A stretch of 34,499 nt of DNA from Nostoc sp. UCD121 (GCF_014222285.1 NZ_JACKZS010000067.1:1-34499), one strand, 5' to 3'. Shown: positions 14,842 through 24,059, numbered from the stretch's first letter. Program-made: numbers and translations. Notes: generated by a model not told the origin, from the sequence alone.

Positions 14842-16164
14842 TTACGGCTTAACGACAACTACACCATAAGCATCTGGGGAAAGATACTCTTTGGCTGCTT
14901 GCATTAAGTCAGTTGCATCTTGACTCTGAATATAATCTGGGTAGTTAAAGGCGGGTTCTAAATCTCCCACCAAGGAATGATAGTAACCATACAACCCAGT
15001 GCGATCGCTTGGTGTCTCATTGCCAAAAATAAATCTGTTCGCTACTCGCCGCCGTACACGGGCAATTTCTGACTCTGTGACTAACTCGGTTTGGACTTTG
15101 CGAATGTGTTGAGCGATCGCATCTTCTACTTCTGCTAAATTTTCCACTGCACATTTAGCTGAAATATAAAATGTCCCTTGCAGCTGATTGCTCATGTTGC
15201 TCACAGAAATTGAAGTAACTAACCCTCGTTCTTCTCGTAAATCCCTCACCAGTCTTGATGTTCGTCCGTGTCCCAAAACTCCTGCTAAAACATCCAATCC
15301 ATAGGTGCGATCTAACTGCGTCATTCCTGGAACCCGCCAAACCATCACTAGTCTCCCTTGCTGGAGACTTTCATCTGTAAATTCTCGGCGGACAATTTCT
15401 GTAAATGGTGACTCAGGATTTAGTGAGGAGTGGGTAACGCGATTAATCGCGTCTGTATTGAGTGGGCTTGCCGTGAGCGTAGCCGAACGGGAGTGCTGAG
15501 TTTTATTAGCTTTTGTAAATCCTTCAGCAACGATCGCAATTAATTCTTCCACAGGTAAATTGCCCACAGCTACAGCAGTAATTGACTGGGGTTGATACCA
15601 ACTATGATGAAAATCCCGCATCTGCTGGGGTTTAAGTTCGGCAATTACCGATTCTGGCCCCAATACTGCACGACGATAAGGTAGCTCATTATATGCTGTC
15701 TCCATTACCCGGCGAAATGTCCGCCGTTGGGGATTATCCTCTGAACGCCTAATTTCTTCTAAAACTACTAATCGCTCACGTTCAAAAGCATCATCGGGAA
15801 TACTAGCATTTGATACTACATCTATTTGTAATGGAGCAAGGTGGGCAAAATCTTTGGGGGCAGTAGTTATATAGTAATGAGTATAGTCTTGGCTGGTAGC
15901 GGCATTGGTGACAGCACCCCGTTCTTCAATTCGACGTTCAAACTCGCCGCTAGCCAGACGTTCTGTTCCTTTAAAAATCATGTGTTCTAAAAAGTGAGCC
16001 ATACCGTTAATGGCATCAGATTCGACGGCTGAACCAACTTTAATCCATAAGTTGAGGTTTACAGCTTCAACTGGCATCTGCTCCGCTATGATTGTCAAAC
16101 CATTGGGTAACTGATGCAGGGTTGGGCTATGAAGACGAGTAAATTTCCGCAGGGTTGAAGTCAT
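14842..16164 (-). CDS. M16-family zinc metallopeptidase
   Basis: This 440 aa peptidase has the inverted zinc motif HFLEH (57-61) with the third ligand expected at Glu136/137 in VVLEEIRRSEDNP, and the C-terminal M16 half with GHGRTSRLVRDLREERGL (about 294-311). Members are pitrilysin/processing-peptidase-like and degrade small peptides; bacterial M16B enzymes often work as a pair with an inactive homologue, but no second M16 gene is adjacent here. Residues about 222-250 form an extra linker between the two halves that is coded by intergenic-type repeat sequence in frame. The ATG at 16164 has no strong SD. The 145 bp spacer downstream leads into the fructosamine kinase gene. Confidence 0.93.
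   Translation of the reverse strand: MTSTLRKFTRLHSPTLHQLPNGLTIIAEQMPVEAVNLNLWIKVGSAVESDAINGMAHFLEHMIFKGTERLASGEFERRIEERGAVTNAATSQDYTHYYITTAPKDFAHLAPLQIDVVSNASIPDDAFERERLVVLEEIRRSEDNPQRRTFRRVMETAYNELPYRRAVLGPESVIAELKPQQMRDFHHSWYQPQSITAVAVGNLPVEELIAIVAEGFTKANKTQHSRSATLTASPLNTDAINRVTHSSLNPESPFTEIVRREFTDESLQQGRLVMVWRVPGMTQLDRTYGLDVLAGVLGHGRTSRLVRDLREERGLVTSISVSNMSNQLQGTFYISAKCAVENLAEVEDAIAQHIRKVQTELVTESEIARVRRRVANRFIFGNETPSDRTGLYGYYHSLVGDLEPAFNYPDYIQSQDATDLMQAAKEYLSPDAYGVVVVKP
15437..15487. repeat. Repeat-like sequence embedded in the M16 coding region
   Basis: Inside the peptidase gene lies a perfect 16-base palindrome (15437-15452, arms ACGCGATT/AATCGCGT), followed by TGAGCGTAGCCGAA (15474-15487). 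The latter's reverse complement recurs at 20238-20251 between genes. The segment is read in frame and codes a Ser/Thr/Asn-rich linker that I would not expect in an ordinary M16 protein. Confidence 0.55.
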
Positions 16165-16527
16165 TGCTACTTGTGTGAGGAGCTACGTTACCTCTTTATC
16201 TTATCCGCGACGCAAAATCTATATAAAAAGACCTTTCTCTAGCTTTAGAACTTTCAAATAAAAAAATATCCCCAAGTCGATTGCAAAATCTCTCCATTCC
16301 TCCTCACTCTGTGTTCTCTGCGCGGCAGTCGCTCATGGGGGAAACCCCCTACAGCCCTTCGGGCTACGGCAGTAGCCTATCCCTTTGGGAGAAGACCGCG
16401 CTGCCTTGCCTCTGTGGTTCGATAATTTATTTCTTGGAAATCCCTTACTACACAAAACTTGTCCCTCACCGACTCGGAGAAGGACAAGTTTTGAACTTTA
16501 GCTTAAGACAGAGAGAGGTTACACGAA
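16165..16527. other. Intergenic region with nested GC-rich hairpins
   Basis: From about 16322 to 16412 a GC-rich block stands out from AT-rich flanks. It contains GGGGGAAACCCCC (16337-16349) and AGCCCTTCGGGCT (16353-16365), enclosed by loosely complementary GGCAGTCGC and GCGCTGCC. This looks like a folded repeat element rather than a gene; frames that stay open through it have no SD or family resemblance. Confidence 0.5.
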
Positions 16528-16956
16528 CTAACGAGAGTAAGGATTATTAAAGGTTTTCCAAGCTGCGATAGCCGCCTTTTGCAGGCGAAAATTGAAGTCC
16601 ACTAAGTCTTTCATCAATAAATACCAGTTTCTCTCAACTTCATCCTGAATTACCGCCCAAGAGTCCTCTAAGCGATCGCGTTGCATCAGTTTTCTCCCTT
16701 CAACCAATTCTCGTGCTTGTCGCACAGCTTTCAAATAGGTTTCACGTGTGAGAGTTCCTGCTGAATCAGCCTCAGCTTGAGCGCGTCTTTTTAGTGCCTC
16801 AATCAGCGCTTTGGTTTCGCGCTTCACTTCATCACTTTCGTTAGCCATTTCGGTTTCTACTAGTTCGTCGGTTTGAGAACTAATTTCTACAATTACTATG
16901 GATTCTGTAGATTCAATGACTGTGCTTTCAAAGGATTCGATGTTGTTAGCATTCAT
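16528..16956 (-). CDS. Conserved hypothetical helical protein
   Basis: The 142 aa protein has an acidic, Glu/Ser/Thr-rich N-terminus (1-45) and a highly charged helical region (46-140) with many Arg/Glu/Ala and Trp residues near the end (DSWAVIQDEVERNWYLLMKD). There is no signal peptide, membrane helix or catalytic motif. I believe similar proteins occur across cyanobacteria but know no function. The start ATG follows AAGGA at about 9 bases. It lies 60 bp downstream of htpX on the same strand, so co-transcription with that protease gene is likely. A role in membrane stress is only guilt by association. Confidence 0.75.
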   Translation of the reverse strand: MNANNIESFESTVIESTESIVIVEISSQTDELVETEMANESDEVKRETKALIEALKRRAQAEADSAGTLTRETYLKAVRQARELVEGRKLMQRDRLEDSWAVIQDEVERNWYLLMKDLVDFNFRLQKAAIAAWKTFNNPYSR

Positions 16957-17016
16957 AGTTAAAACATCCTTAATTGCAAAATTTACTCTTGGATGAAAAC
17001 TACATCAAATGACAAA

Positions 17017-17886
17017 TCAATAAGCTTTTGTTGGCAGTTGTTGCTCTAATTTCAATAATGCTGCAACTCGTGCTTCTGTAGCAGGGTGACTGGAAAATAA
17101 GTTACCTAAAAACTGTCCAGAGATAGAATTGATAATTAATAACGGTTCAAAAGCTGGATTGGCATTTAAAGGGATCTGTTTTGCTGAGGCTTCTAAGCGT
17201 TGTAATGCCCTAGCTAATGCACGGGGATTACCAGTTAATCTAGCAGAACCTGCATCAGCAGAGAATTCTCGTGTGCGCGAAATTGCTAGCTGAATAATCG
17301 TTGCAGCCAATGGCGCAAGCATTACTGTTAACAAAACGCCCAAAGGATTACCGCCTCTGTTGTTATCTCGTGAACCACCGCCAATCCATAAGCCGTAACT
17401 CACCATTTGCGCTAGGAATGAGATCGCACCAGCAACGGTAGCAGCAACAGCTTGTGTCAGGGTGTCACGATTAATAATGTGGGTAAGTTCGTGGGCGATA
17501 ACACCTTCGAGTTCGTCGTCTGGCAATATATTCAAAATGCCTTCGGTGACAGCTACAGCAGCGTGTTCTGGATCGCGCCCAGTAGCAAAGGCGTTAGCAC
17601 CTTGGCTTGGGACAATGTAAACTCTAGGCATGGGAATGTTAGCGCGATCGCTTAATCTCTGCACCATCCGATAAAGTCCTGGTGCTTCTCCTTCATTCAC
17701 AGGCTGGGCCTGATATACTGCCAGAGCAATCTTATCTGATTGATACCAGGAAAATAGATTTGTTGCTGCTGCCAAGCCAATTCCAATTATTAAGCCACTA
17801 CTACCGCCAATTACCCAGTAACTAATTGCGATCAAAAGACCACTTAATGCAGCTAGTAAAGCAGCCGTTTTCACTTGATTTCCCAT
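17017..17886 (-). CDS. htpX: HtpX-like M48 zinc metalloprotease
   Basis: HtpX is an inner-membrane protease that cleaves misfolded membrane proteins alongside FtsH. The 289 aa length is typical. Two N-terminal membrane helices lie at about 8-27 and 30-46, the catalytic HELTH motif is at 132-136, the third zinc ligand is Glu207 in REFSAD, and two further hydrophobic segments lie at about 145-168 and 183-203. A Gly/Asn-rich loop (169-182) separates them. The ATG is preceded by AGGAG 9 bases upstream. It heads a probable two-gene operon with the charged hypothetical protein behind it. Confidence 0.95.
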   Translation of the reverse strand: MGNQVKTAALLAALSGLLIAISYWVIGGSSGLIIGIGLAAATNLFSWYQSDKIALAVYQAQPVNEGEAPGLYRMVQRLSDRANIPMPRVYIVPSQGANAFATGRDPEHAAVAVTEGILNILPDDELEGVIAHELTHIINRDTLTQAVAATVAGAISFLAQMVSYGLWIGGGSRDNNRGGNPLGVLLTVMLAPLAATIIQLAISRTREFSADAGSARLTGNPRALARALQRLEASAKQIPLNANPAFEPLLIINSISGQFLGNLFSSHPATEARVAALLKLEQQLPTKAY

Positions 17887-18185
17887 ATTTTCGCTCTCCT
17901 ACTAATGCTGTATAAATTTTCTAGAAAACAGCATTACTTAAGCCATACTTTGATTGTATCCAGCTAAACTTAGATATATAGTACAGAAAACCTATCAGAT
18001 AAGTACGGTTTTCCTACTTAACTTTTATAAAAAATAATTTAGTTTTTTTTGATACTTCTTCTTTTGGTAATAAAATTTATTTCTATAGATACTAAGGAGA
18101 CATCTATCTGTAGAAGTAAATTGTTTATTCAGGCAGAAATTAAGGAGTTATAGTATGAAACAATTATGTCAATTTGACCTGTTTA

Positions 18186-18803
18186 CTAAATCATCGCTTC
18201 CAATTCTTCCAAAGCCTGAAAACTTCCTACTTGCCAACTGCATTCCACGGCAGCAGGAATAATTTGAGTAATAGCTATATCTTCAAAATTAGGACTGGTA
18301 TTAGATTTTATGTATGTCCCATCTCTGAGCAAATAAATAGAAAGGTTTCCACTGTCGTAAACCCATAATTCTGGGACTCCAATGGCTTCATAAGCATCAA
18401 GAGTAGTTTTTGATGTGACATCAGTTTCAATGGCTAAATCTGGCGGTGGATCATCAGGTTGTAAGCGGTCATGACCAATCATTTGTTGATAATTCTGAAG
18501 ATAAAAGCAAGCATCAGGTTCAACTCCTGCCAGACCTTGCCGTTTAAAGGTGGTGGAGCCAAAAGGTTGATATTTGATATCTTTAGCCTTTAGCAACATT
18601 TTGACAATATCAGAAATTAAATCTTTGGGAATTTCATGTTCTGGTAAAGGAGCTATACTTTCTAAAGTACCCTGGCTGTAGGCAATTCGCGTAGTTCTTT
18701 TTTGTCCCAATTCTTCTAAAATAGATTCAAATTCTTGCCAGCTAACATCAGGAATAGTCACTGCGCTACCAGGTGCTAACTGCATCCGGATAGCAGCAGT
18801 CAT
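18186..18803 (-). CDS. Uma2-family (DUF820) restriction-endonuclease-fold protein
   Basis: This 205 aa protein has the Uma2/DUF820 PD-(D/E)xK-like fold. Likely core residues are Asp97 in GVEPDACFY, then PDLAIE (121-126) and the YEAIGVPELWVYD strand (138-150). Uma2 proteins are greatly expanded in cyanobacteria; their substrate is unknown and many copies may be inactive. The ATG at 18803 is favoured because GGAG lies 8 bases before it; a TTG five codons earlier would overlap that site. A direct AT-rich tandem repeat abuts the start. The 3' end overlaps, on the other strand, a short frame with a good SD. Confidence 0.88.
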   Translation of the reverse strand: MTAAIRMQLAPGSAVTIPDVSWQEFESILEELGQKRTTRIAYSQGTLESIAPLPEHEIPKDLISDIVKMLLKAKDIKYQPFGSTTFKRQGLAGVEPDACFYLQNYQQMIGHDRLQPDDPPPDLAIETDVTSKTTLDAYEAIGVPELWVYDSGNLSIYLLRDGTYIKSNTSPNFEDIAITQIIPAAVECSWQVGSFQALEELEAMI

Positions 18804-18818
18804 GTCGCTTCGCTCCAA

Positions 18819-18852
18819 TTCAAAATTGAAAATTCAAAATTGAAAATTCAAT
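18819..18852. repeat. 14-base tandem repeat upstream of the Uma2 gene
   Basis: TTCAAAATTGAAAA occurs twice in direct succession followed by a partial third unit (TTCAAT). The unit is also self-complementary in part. It lies 16 bp before the Uma2 start codon, within the 5' untranslated or promoter region. Confidence 0.7.
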
Positions 18853-18929
18853 ATCTATCAGGTTGCGGTGGATAATACAGCCCACCGTAACCTTTAGACT
18901 AATAGATTGAGTTTAACAAAAGCGATCGC

Positions 18930-20165
18930 TTACACCTTAAACTTCTCGGTAATCCGCTTCATCGCTTCTTCGACATTCTCCCGGCTGTTAAACGCCGAAA
19001 TGCGGAAGTAACCTTCACCCGCAGCACCAAAGCCAGAACCGGGTGTCCCCACAACGTTGACAGTTTGCAGCAACTTATCAAAGAATTCCCAACTGGATAA
19101 ACCATTAGGAGTTTTTACCCAAACGTAAGGTGCATTCACGCCACCATAAACTGACAATCCGGCGGCTGTGAGTTTCTCGCGGATAATTTTGGCGTTTTCT
19201 AGATAGAAACTAACCAATCCTTTGATTTGTGCTTGCCCTTCTTCAGAGTAAACCGCTTCGGCTCCCCGTTGAACAATGTAAGAAACACCATTAAATTTGG
19301 TAGACTGGCGACGATTCCAGAGTTTCCACAGTTCTACATCGGAACCATCGGCGGCTTTTCCTGTGAGTGTCTTCGGTACAACGGTTAAGGCGCAACGAGT
19401 TCCTGTAAAGCCTGCATTCTTGGAAAAAGACCGGAATTCGATCGCAACATCTCTTGCACCTTCTATTTCATAAATTGAGTGAGGAATCGATGGATCGGTA
19501 ATATAAGCTTCGTAGGCTGCATCAAAGAAAATAATCGAGCCATTAGCTTTGGCATAGTCTACCCATGCCTTTAAATATTCCTTGGTAGCAGTTGCGCCAG
19601 TGGGGTTATTGGGAAAGCAGAGATAAATTAAATCGACTTTCTTTGAGGGAATCTCTGCGATAAAGTTGTTATCAGCCGTAATTGGCAGATAAACTAAGCC
19701 TTCAAACTCGCCTTTATCGTTAGCATCTCCCGTATTACCCACCATAACGTTAGTGTCTACATACACAGGGTAAACTGGGTCAGTAACAGCGATGATGTTA
19801 TCATGACCAAAGATTTCTAGAATATTGCCGGTATCGCACTTGGAACCGTCGGAGATAAAGATTTCGGAAGCATCTATATTGGCTCCCCGTGCTTGGAAAT
19901 CGTGAGTAGCAATTTTCTCCCGTAACCAAGCATAGCCTTGCTCTGGCCCGTAGCCTTTGAAGGTATTGCGATCGCTCATTTCTTCCACAGCTTTAATCAT
20001 AGCTGTGCGGCAAGCCTCCGGCAGAGGTTCGGTAACATCACCAATGCCCAGCCGGATGATTTTAGCATCAGGATTCGCTTCTGCAAAGGCATTCACCCGC
20101 CGAGCAATTTCTGGAAACAGATAACCCGCTTTCAGCTTCAGGTAGTTGTCGTTAATAGTTGCCAT
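18930..20165 (-). CDS. dapL: LL-diaminopimelate aminotransferase
   Basis: DapL converts tetrahydrodipicolinate directly to LL-diaminopimelate with glutamate as amino donor, the short lysine/peptidoglycan route of cyanobacteria, chlamydiae and plants. This protein is 411 aa, the usual length. Seen are LGIGDVTEPLP (39-49), the GYGPEQGY loop (71-78), FPNNPTG (184-190) for PLP binding, FFDAAYEAYI (213-222) and the Schiff-base lysine in SFSKNAGFTGTR (Lys249). ATG 20165 gives the family N-terminus MATINDNYLKLKAGYLFPEI; 24 extra in-frame codons upstream are not family-like. The upstream spacer carries heptamer repeats. Confidence 0.97.
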   Translation of the reverse strand: MATINDNYLKLKAGYLFPEIARRVNAFAEANPDAKIIRLGIGDVTEPLPEACRTAMIKAVEEMSDRNTFKGYGPEQGYAWLREKIATHDFQARGANIDASEIFISDGSKCDTGNILEIFGHDNIIAVTDPVYPVYVDTNVMVGNTGDANDKGEFEGLVYLPITADNNFIAEIPSKKVDLIYLCFPNNPTGATATKEYLKAWVDYAKANGSIIFFDAAYEAYITDPSIPHSIYEIEGARDVAIEFRSFSKNAGFTGTRCALTVVPKTLTGKAADGSDVELWKLWNRRQSTKFNGVSYIVQRGAEAVYSEEGQAQIKGLVSFYLENAKIIREKLTAAGLSVYGGVNAPYVWVKTPNGLSSWEFFDKLLQTVNVVGTPGSGFGAAGEGYFRISAFNSRENVEEAMKRITEKFKV

Positions 20166-20277
20166 TATGTAGATTATGAAAAACGCCCTCAAATAGCTTA
20201 CTGCTAATTTATGAGGGCGCGGAGTGGGGAGTGGCACTTCGGCTACGCTCAGTGACCGAGGAGCAGAGGAGAATAAC

Positions 20278-20312
20278 TAATGACAAATGACAAATGACTA
20301 ATGACTAATGAT
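20278..20312. repeat. Heptamer STRR array (AAATGAC/TAATGAC)
   Basis: There are five consecutive 7-base units: TAATGAC, AAATGAC, AAATGAC, TAATGAC, TAATGAT. Short tandemly repeated repetitive sequences with 7-base units are a hallmark of heterocystous cyanobacteria. The array sits between the NADH dehydrogenase stop and the dapL start. Confidence 0.85.
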
Positions 20313-20322
20313 AAATTCCCAA

Positions 20323-21657
20323 TTAGACATTTACAGGCTGTTTATTATCGGCAATTACAAACTCCGTGATTGATTCTTTACCTGTAATTAATCTTGCTCC
20401 ACGATTACGGGTGAAATAATTCCATGCCCACTGAATCATTACTACTAATTTGTTGTCAAATTCAATTAAGAAGTAGATGTGAATCACCAGCCAAAACAGC
20501 CATGCAAAGAAACCTTTCAGCTTGATAAAGCCCAAATCGACTACAGCAGAATTGTGCCCAATCATTGCTAAACTACCATGATCGGTATAAGCAAAGGGTG
20601 GCAAACTTTTACCTGCAAGTCGCTGTTGCACTAATGTTGCTACATATTCACCTTCTTGCTTGGCTACAGGTGCAACACCGGGTAACGGTTTACCATTTTG
20701 ATGAGAAAAATTTGCTAAGTCACCAACTACAAAAATATTGGGATGTCCCTTAATACTCAAGTCAGGTTCAACGATAATCCGTCCAGCGCGATCGCACTCA
20801 GCACCTGTGCGTTCTGCTAGCACTTTTCCCATTGCTGAAGCTTTTACACCTGCTGCCCATAATACCGTTTTTGAGGCAATTTCTTTAACTTCATCGCCTT
20901 GTTTGAGGGTGACAGTATCATTTTCAATATTCGTTACCAGCGTTTTTGTCTGGACAATCACCCCCAAGCGCGTTAAGGATGCTTCTGCTTCTTGTGATAA
21001 CTCTGGTGCAAAGGGTGGCAAAATGCGATCCAACCCTTCTAATAGCAAAATTTTCGCTTCCGATGTGTCGATGTTGCGGAAATCTTCTTTGAGGGTTTGA
21101 TTTGCTAATTCTGCGATCGCACCAGCTAACTCTACACCAGTTGGGCCACCACCAACAATTACAAAAGTTAACCAAGCACGGCGTTTTTCTGGATCGGTTT
21201 CTTTTTCTGCGGCTTCAAAGGCTGAAAAAATCCGGCTACGCATTTCTATGGCATCTTCTACAGTTTTCAAGCCTGGGGCGAATTCTTCCCAGTTATCTTT
21301 ACCAAAGTAGGAATGCTTTGCACCTGTGGCAACAATCAACGTATCGTAAGCTATTGCTTCGTCGCCCACAGTCACTTGTTTTGCTTCTGGATCAATATTA
21401 TTCACTTCTCCCAGCAGCACTTTTGTATTCTTGCTCTTGCTGAGGACAGAACGCAACGGTGAGGAAATATCAGCAGGAGATAGCGCACCTGTGGCTACTT
21501 GATATAAAAGGGGTTGAAATAGATGAAAGTTACGTTTATCGATGAGAGTAACGTTTACTGCTGCCTTGGCGAGTGTTTTTGCCGCATACAGTCCCCCAAA
21601 ACCACCACCAACAATAACTACTTTATGAGGTGGATTATTGTCAAGAGAATTTACCAT
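20323..21657 (-). CDS. Type II NAD(P)H dehydrogenase (NDH-2)
   Basis: This is a single-subunit, non-proton-pumping NAD(P)H:quinone oxidoreductase of 444 aa. Two Rossmann motifs are present: VVIVGGGFGGLYAAKTL (13-29) for FAD and FVIVGGGPTGVELAGAIAEL (165-184) for NAD(P)H; also LIVATGAKHSYFG (107-119) and the second FAD site near FVVGDLA. The C-terminus (about 385-430) has an amphipathic and hydrophobic segment that binds the membrane. Cyanobacteria carry several such genes (ndbA/B/C); I cannot tell which this is, so no symbol is given. It is probably monocistronic, 157 bp upstream of dapL on the same strand. Confidence 0.93.
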   Translation of the reverse strand: MVNSLDNNPPHKVVIVGGGFGGLYAAKTLAKAAVNVTLIDKRNFHLFQPLLYQVATGALSPADISSPLRSVLSKSKNTKVLLGEVNNIDPEAKQVTVGDEAIAYDTLIVATGAKHSYFGKDNWEEFAPGLKTVEDAIEMRSRIFSAFEAAEKETDPEKRRAWLTFVIVGGGPTGVELAGAIAELANQTLKEDFRNIDTSEAKILLLEGLDRILPPFAPELSQEAEASLTRLGVIVQTKTLVTNIENDTVTLKQGDEVKEIASKTVLWAAGVKASAMGKVLAERTGAECDRAGRIIVEPDLSIKGHPNIFVVGDLANFSHQNGKPLPGVAPVAKQEGEYVATLVQQRLAGKSLPPFAYTDHGSLAMIGHNSAVVDLGFIKLKGFFAWLFWLVIHIYFLIEFDNKLVVMIQWAWNYFTRNRGARLITGKESITEFVIADNKQPVNV

Positions 21658-21891
21658 AAGAAATATTATCCGGTATTCTGACTATTGTAACTATTCTTAA
21701 CAAATTTGTATCAAAATTGTCATCATATATTTTGTATTCCTGTTTACATTTGAAGAATGATTAAAGCAATCAAAACTACAGGATAAATAGAACTTTTAAA
21801 GATAGAGGGTTAGACAATAAGATTTGGCAATATTTAACATACTCTTTGCTTATGTAAATTTATCAACGGTAGATGGAGGATTTATGCAAAT

Positions 21892-22818
21892 TCATTCAGA
21901 ACCAGTTGATTCTGGTGCTTGTGTCAAACTTGGTGAATGATTTCGTCGCCAACGGTTAAAGCCATAGATAAGAGCAGCAAAAATTAACAAATAGGGACTG
22001 TAAACAATTAACCAAATACCCAGCTTGAGTAAGCCAACGGAAAATGCACTCAAAGAATGGGTAGAGTTATTCCAAGTTTCCTGAACTTGCAAACCAAAAG
22101 CAGGTTGGGGACTGGTGCTAGAAACTGCTGCTTCAAGGTTGAGCGTAATGGTGGAATAAGCAACTTGATTTTGTAAGCTTTTGAGTTGGGCATCAATTTG
22201 CTCTATTGTTTGTCTGACATTACTTAATTCTTGGGCAACACTCAGCACATCCCTAACAGAACCCGCCCGATCCATAATTTTTTGCAAATTGGCTTCAGTT
22301 TTTTGTAAATTGGTTAATCTGGCTTGGAAATCCACCAAGCGATCGCCTACATCTTCCGCAGTAATATTACGACTCTCTACAGTGCCCAATTTAGCTAGTT
22401 CTTCCAGGGTAGGTTCTAGCCGATTCTCTGGTATCCGCAATTGGATTGTTGCTGTGTAACGTGGGTTGTCACTTTTGGGTTGTTGTTGTTTCAACCCGAT
22501 TAAATCCCCTTGCTGTTTATTGATAATTTGCGAAACAGCATCTACAGTCTTATCTACAGAATTGACAGTCAAAGAAATTGCTGCCTTTTTAATGAGTTGG
22601 GGACGAGAACGCGCTATTGGTGCAGCTTCTGCATTTTGAGAAATACTGTTTTCACGAGCCGATGCAGATGCTGGATTTCCCGCACCATCGGCTGCAATTC
22701 GAGGTAACTCCTTATTTGCTAACTGAGGGGAAGAGGCGCAACTAGTGAAAATCACCCCTCCTAATAGCGCACTCACAAATAAAGCAGATGTGCGGGGCAA
22801 TTTAGTCGAAGCGTACAT
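21892..22818 (-). CDS. DUF4349 lipoprotein
   Basis: The 308 aa protein begins with a lipoprotein signal (LFVSALLGGVIFTSC, acylated Cys27 predicted). A DUF4349 domain follows at about 70-285, with paired beta/alpha repeats, a coiled coil in the middle (about 155-215, rich in Gln/Asn/Leu), and a C-terminal membrane helix near 257-281 followed by a basic RWRRNH stop-transfer. DUF4349 proteins occur widely in bacterial envelopes without a known role. Having both a lipid anchor and a transmembrane helix would place the central domain outside the plasma membrane. It is divergent from ilvC. Confidence 0.85.
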   Translation of the reverse strand: MYASTKLPRTSALFVSALLGGVIFTSCASSPQLANKELPRIAADGAGNPASASARENSISQNAEAAPIARSRPQLIKKAAISLTVNSVDKTVDAVSQIINKQQGDLIGLKQQQPKSDNPRYTATIQLRIPENRLEPTLEELAKLGTVESRNITAEDVGDRLVDFQARLTNLQKTEANLQKIMDRAGSVRDVLSVAQELSNVRQTIEQIDAQLKSLQNQVAYSTITLNLEAAVSSTSPQPAFGLQVQETWNNSTHSLSAFSVGLLKLGIWLIVYSPYLLIFAALIYGFNRWRRNHSPSLTQAPESTGSE

Positions 22819-22976
22819 AATCTATCCTCGGATGGATGAAGTTAAACCCAGTATTGCTGAAAGAAAACTCAAAACCTGTATTGTTGCGATTTATGTAACA
22901 GGATTAGTGATTGGGTATTGGGAATTGAGCATTGCTTCTCTGCTCCCTTTGAGTTCAAAGGGATAAAATTCGATGG

Positions 22977-23015
22977 TTGACAGTTCATCTGTGGTTACTC
23001 AATTTGGGGTACAAT
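22977..23015 (+). promoter_or_regulatory. Possible ilvC promoter elements
   Basis: A good -10 match, TACAAT, lies at 23010-23015, 48 bases upstream of the ilvC ATG. A perfect TTGACA sits at 22977-22982 but the gap is 27 bases, too long for a standard sigma-70 pair, so the -10 box may depend on an activator or the TTGACA may be chance. Confidence 0.35.
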
Positions 23016-23063
23016 CGTAAGCCTGCCAATAAATGACGATGCTTGCTGACAGGAGATGCTTCT

Positions 23064-24059
23064 ATGGCCCGGATGTACTATGACGAAGATGCCAATTTAG
23101 ACCTTTTGGCTGGAAAAACTATTGCTATTATCGGCTATGGTTCTCAAGGTCATGCCCACGCTCTCAATCTCAAAGATAGTGGTTTGAATGTGATTGTGGG
23201 ACTATATCCGGGTAGTAAGTCAGTAGCAAAAGCTGAAGCTGCTGGGTTAACTGTGAAGAATGTCGCAGATGCTGCCAACGCTGCCGACTTTATCATGATT
23301 TTGTTACCGGATGAAGTCCAAAAAACGATTTACAAAAACGAGATTGAACCAAATCTCGAAGAAGGAAATGTGTTAGCCTTTGCCCACGGTTTCAATATTC
23401 ACTTTGGGCAAGTTGTACCACCGGCTAACGTAGATGTGGTGATGGTAGCACCAAAAGGGCCGGGGCATTTGGTACGGCGGACTTATGAAGGTGGGGAAGG
23501 TGTACCAGCGCTGTTTGCAGTTTATCAAGATGCCAGTGGTCAGGCACGCGATCGCGCCATGTCTTATGCTAAAGGTATCGGTGGGACTCGCGCTGGTGTT
23601 CTCGAAACCACTTTCCGCGAAGAAACCGAAACAGACTTATTTGGTGAACAAGCAGTATTGTGCGGTGGTTTGAGTGCTTTAATCAAAGCCGGATTTGAAA
23701 CTTTGGTAGAAGCTGGTTATCAACCAGAATTGGCTTATTTTGAATGTCTGCATGAAGTCAAGCTGATTGTTGACTTGGTAGTAGAAGGCGGTTTAGCTAA
23801 AATGCGCGACAGCATTTCTAACACAGCTGAATATGGCGATTACACTCGTGGGCCAAGGATTGTTACCGAACAAACTAAAGCTGAAATGCAGAAAATTCTC
23901 AGCGAAATTCAATCTGGGCAATTTGCACGAGAATTTGTTCTCGAAAACCAAGCTGGTAAACCAGGATTTACCGCCATGCGTCGTAAAGAATCTGAACACA
24001 AAATTGAGGAAGTTGGTAAAGATTTACGCGCTATGTTTAGCTGGTTGAAAAAAGCTTAA
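23064..24059 (+). CDS. ilvC: Ketol-acid reductoisomerase (class I)
   Basis: IlvC performs the Mg- and NADPH-dependent alkyl migration and reduction of acetolactate/acetohydroxybutyrate in valine, leucine and isoleucine synthesis. The 331 aa length is the short class I form. Visible are the N-terminal GYGSQGHAHALNL NADPH motif (about 24-36), LLPDEVQ, APKGPGHLVRRTY, and the acidic metal site FREETETDLFGEQ with a later LHEVKLIVDL. ATG 23064 is chosen because AGGAG lies 8 bases upstream; an ATG-like start 7 codons earlier would overlap that SD. A hairpin 20 bases after the stop probably ends the transcript. Confidence 0.98.
   Translation: MARMYYDEDANLDLLAGKTIAIIGYGSQGHAHALNLKDSGLNVIVGLYPGSKSVAKAEAAGLTVKNVADAANAADFIMILLPDEVQKTIYKNEIEPNLEEGNVLAFAHGFNIHFGQVVPPANVDVVMVAPKGPGHLVRRTYEGGEGVPALFAVYQDASGQARDRAMSYAKGIGGTRAGVLETTFREETETDLFGEQAVLCGGLSALIKAGFETLVEAGYQPELAYFECLHEVKLIVDLVVEGGLAKMRDSISNTAEYGDYTRGPRIVTEQTKAEMQKILSEIQSGQFAREFVLENQAGKPGFTAMRRKESEHKIEEVGKDLRAMFSWLKKA

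Noticed and set aside
14697..14858. 54-codon N-terminal extension of the fructosamine kinase
   Set aside because: Coded by purine/pyrimidine-rich repeats and overlaps the M16 gene; the family N-terminus begins at ATG 14696.
16281..16550. 89-codon plus-strand frame in the GC-rich spacer
   Set aside because: It translates a folded repeat; Ser/Cys/Pro-rich with no SD.
20166..20237. 24-codon N-terminal extension of dapL
   Set aside because: Sequence is not family-like and the standard 411 aa protein begins at 20165.
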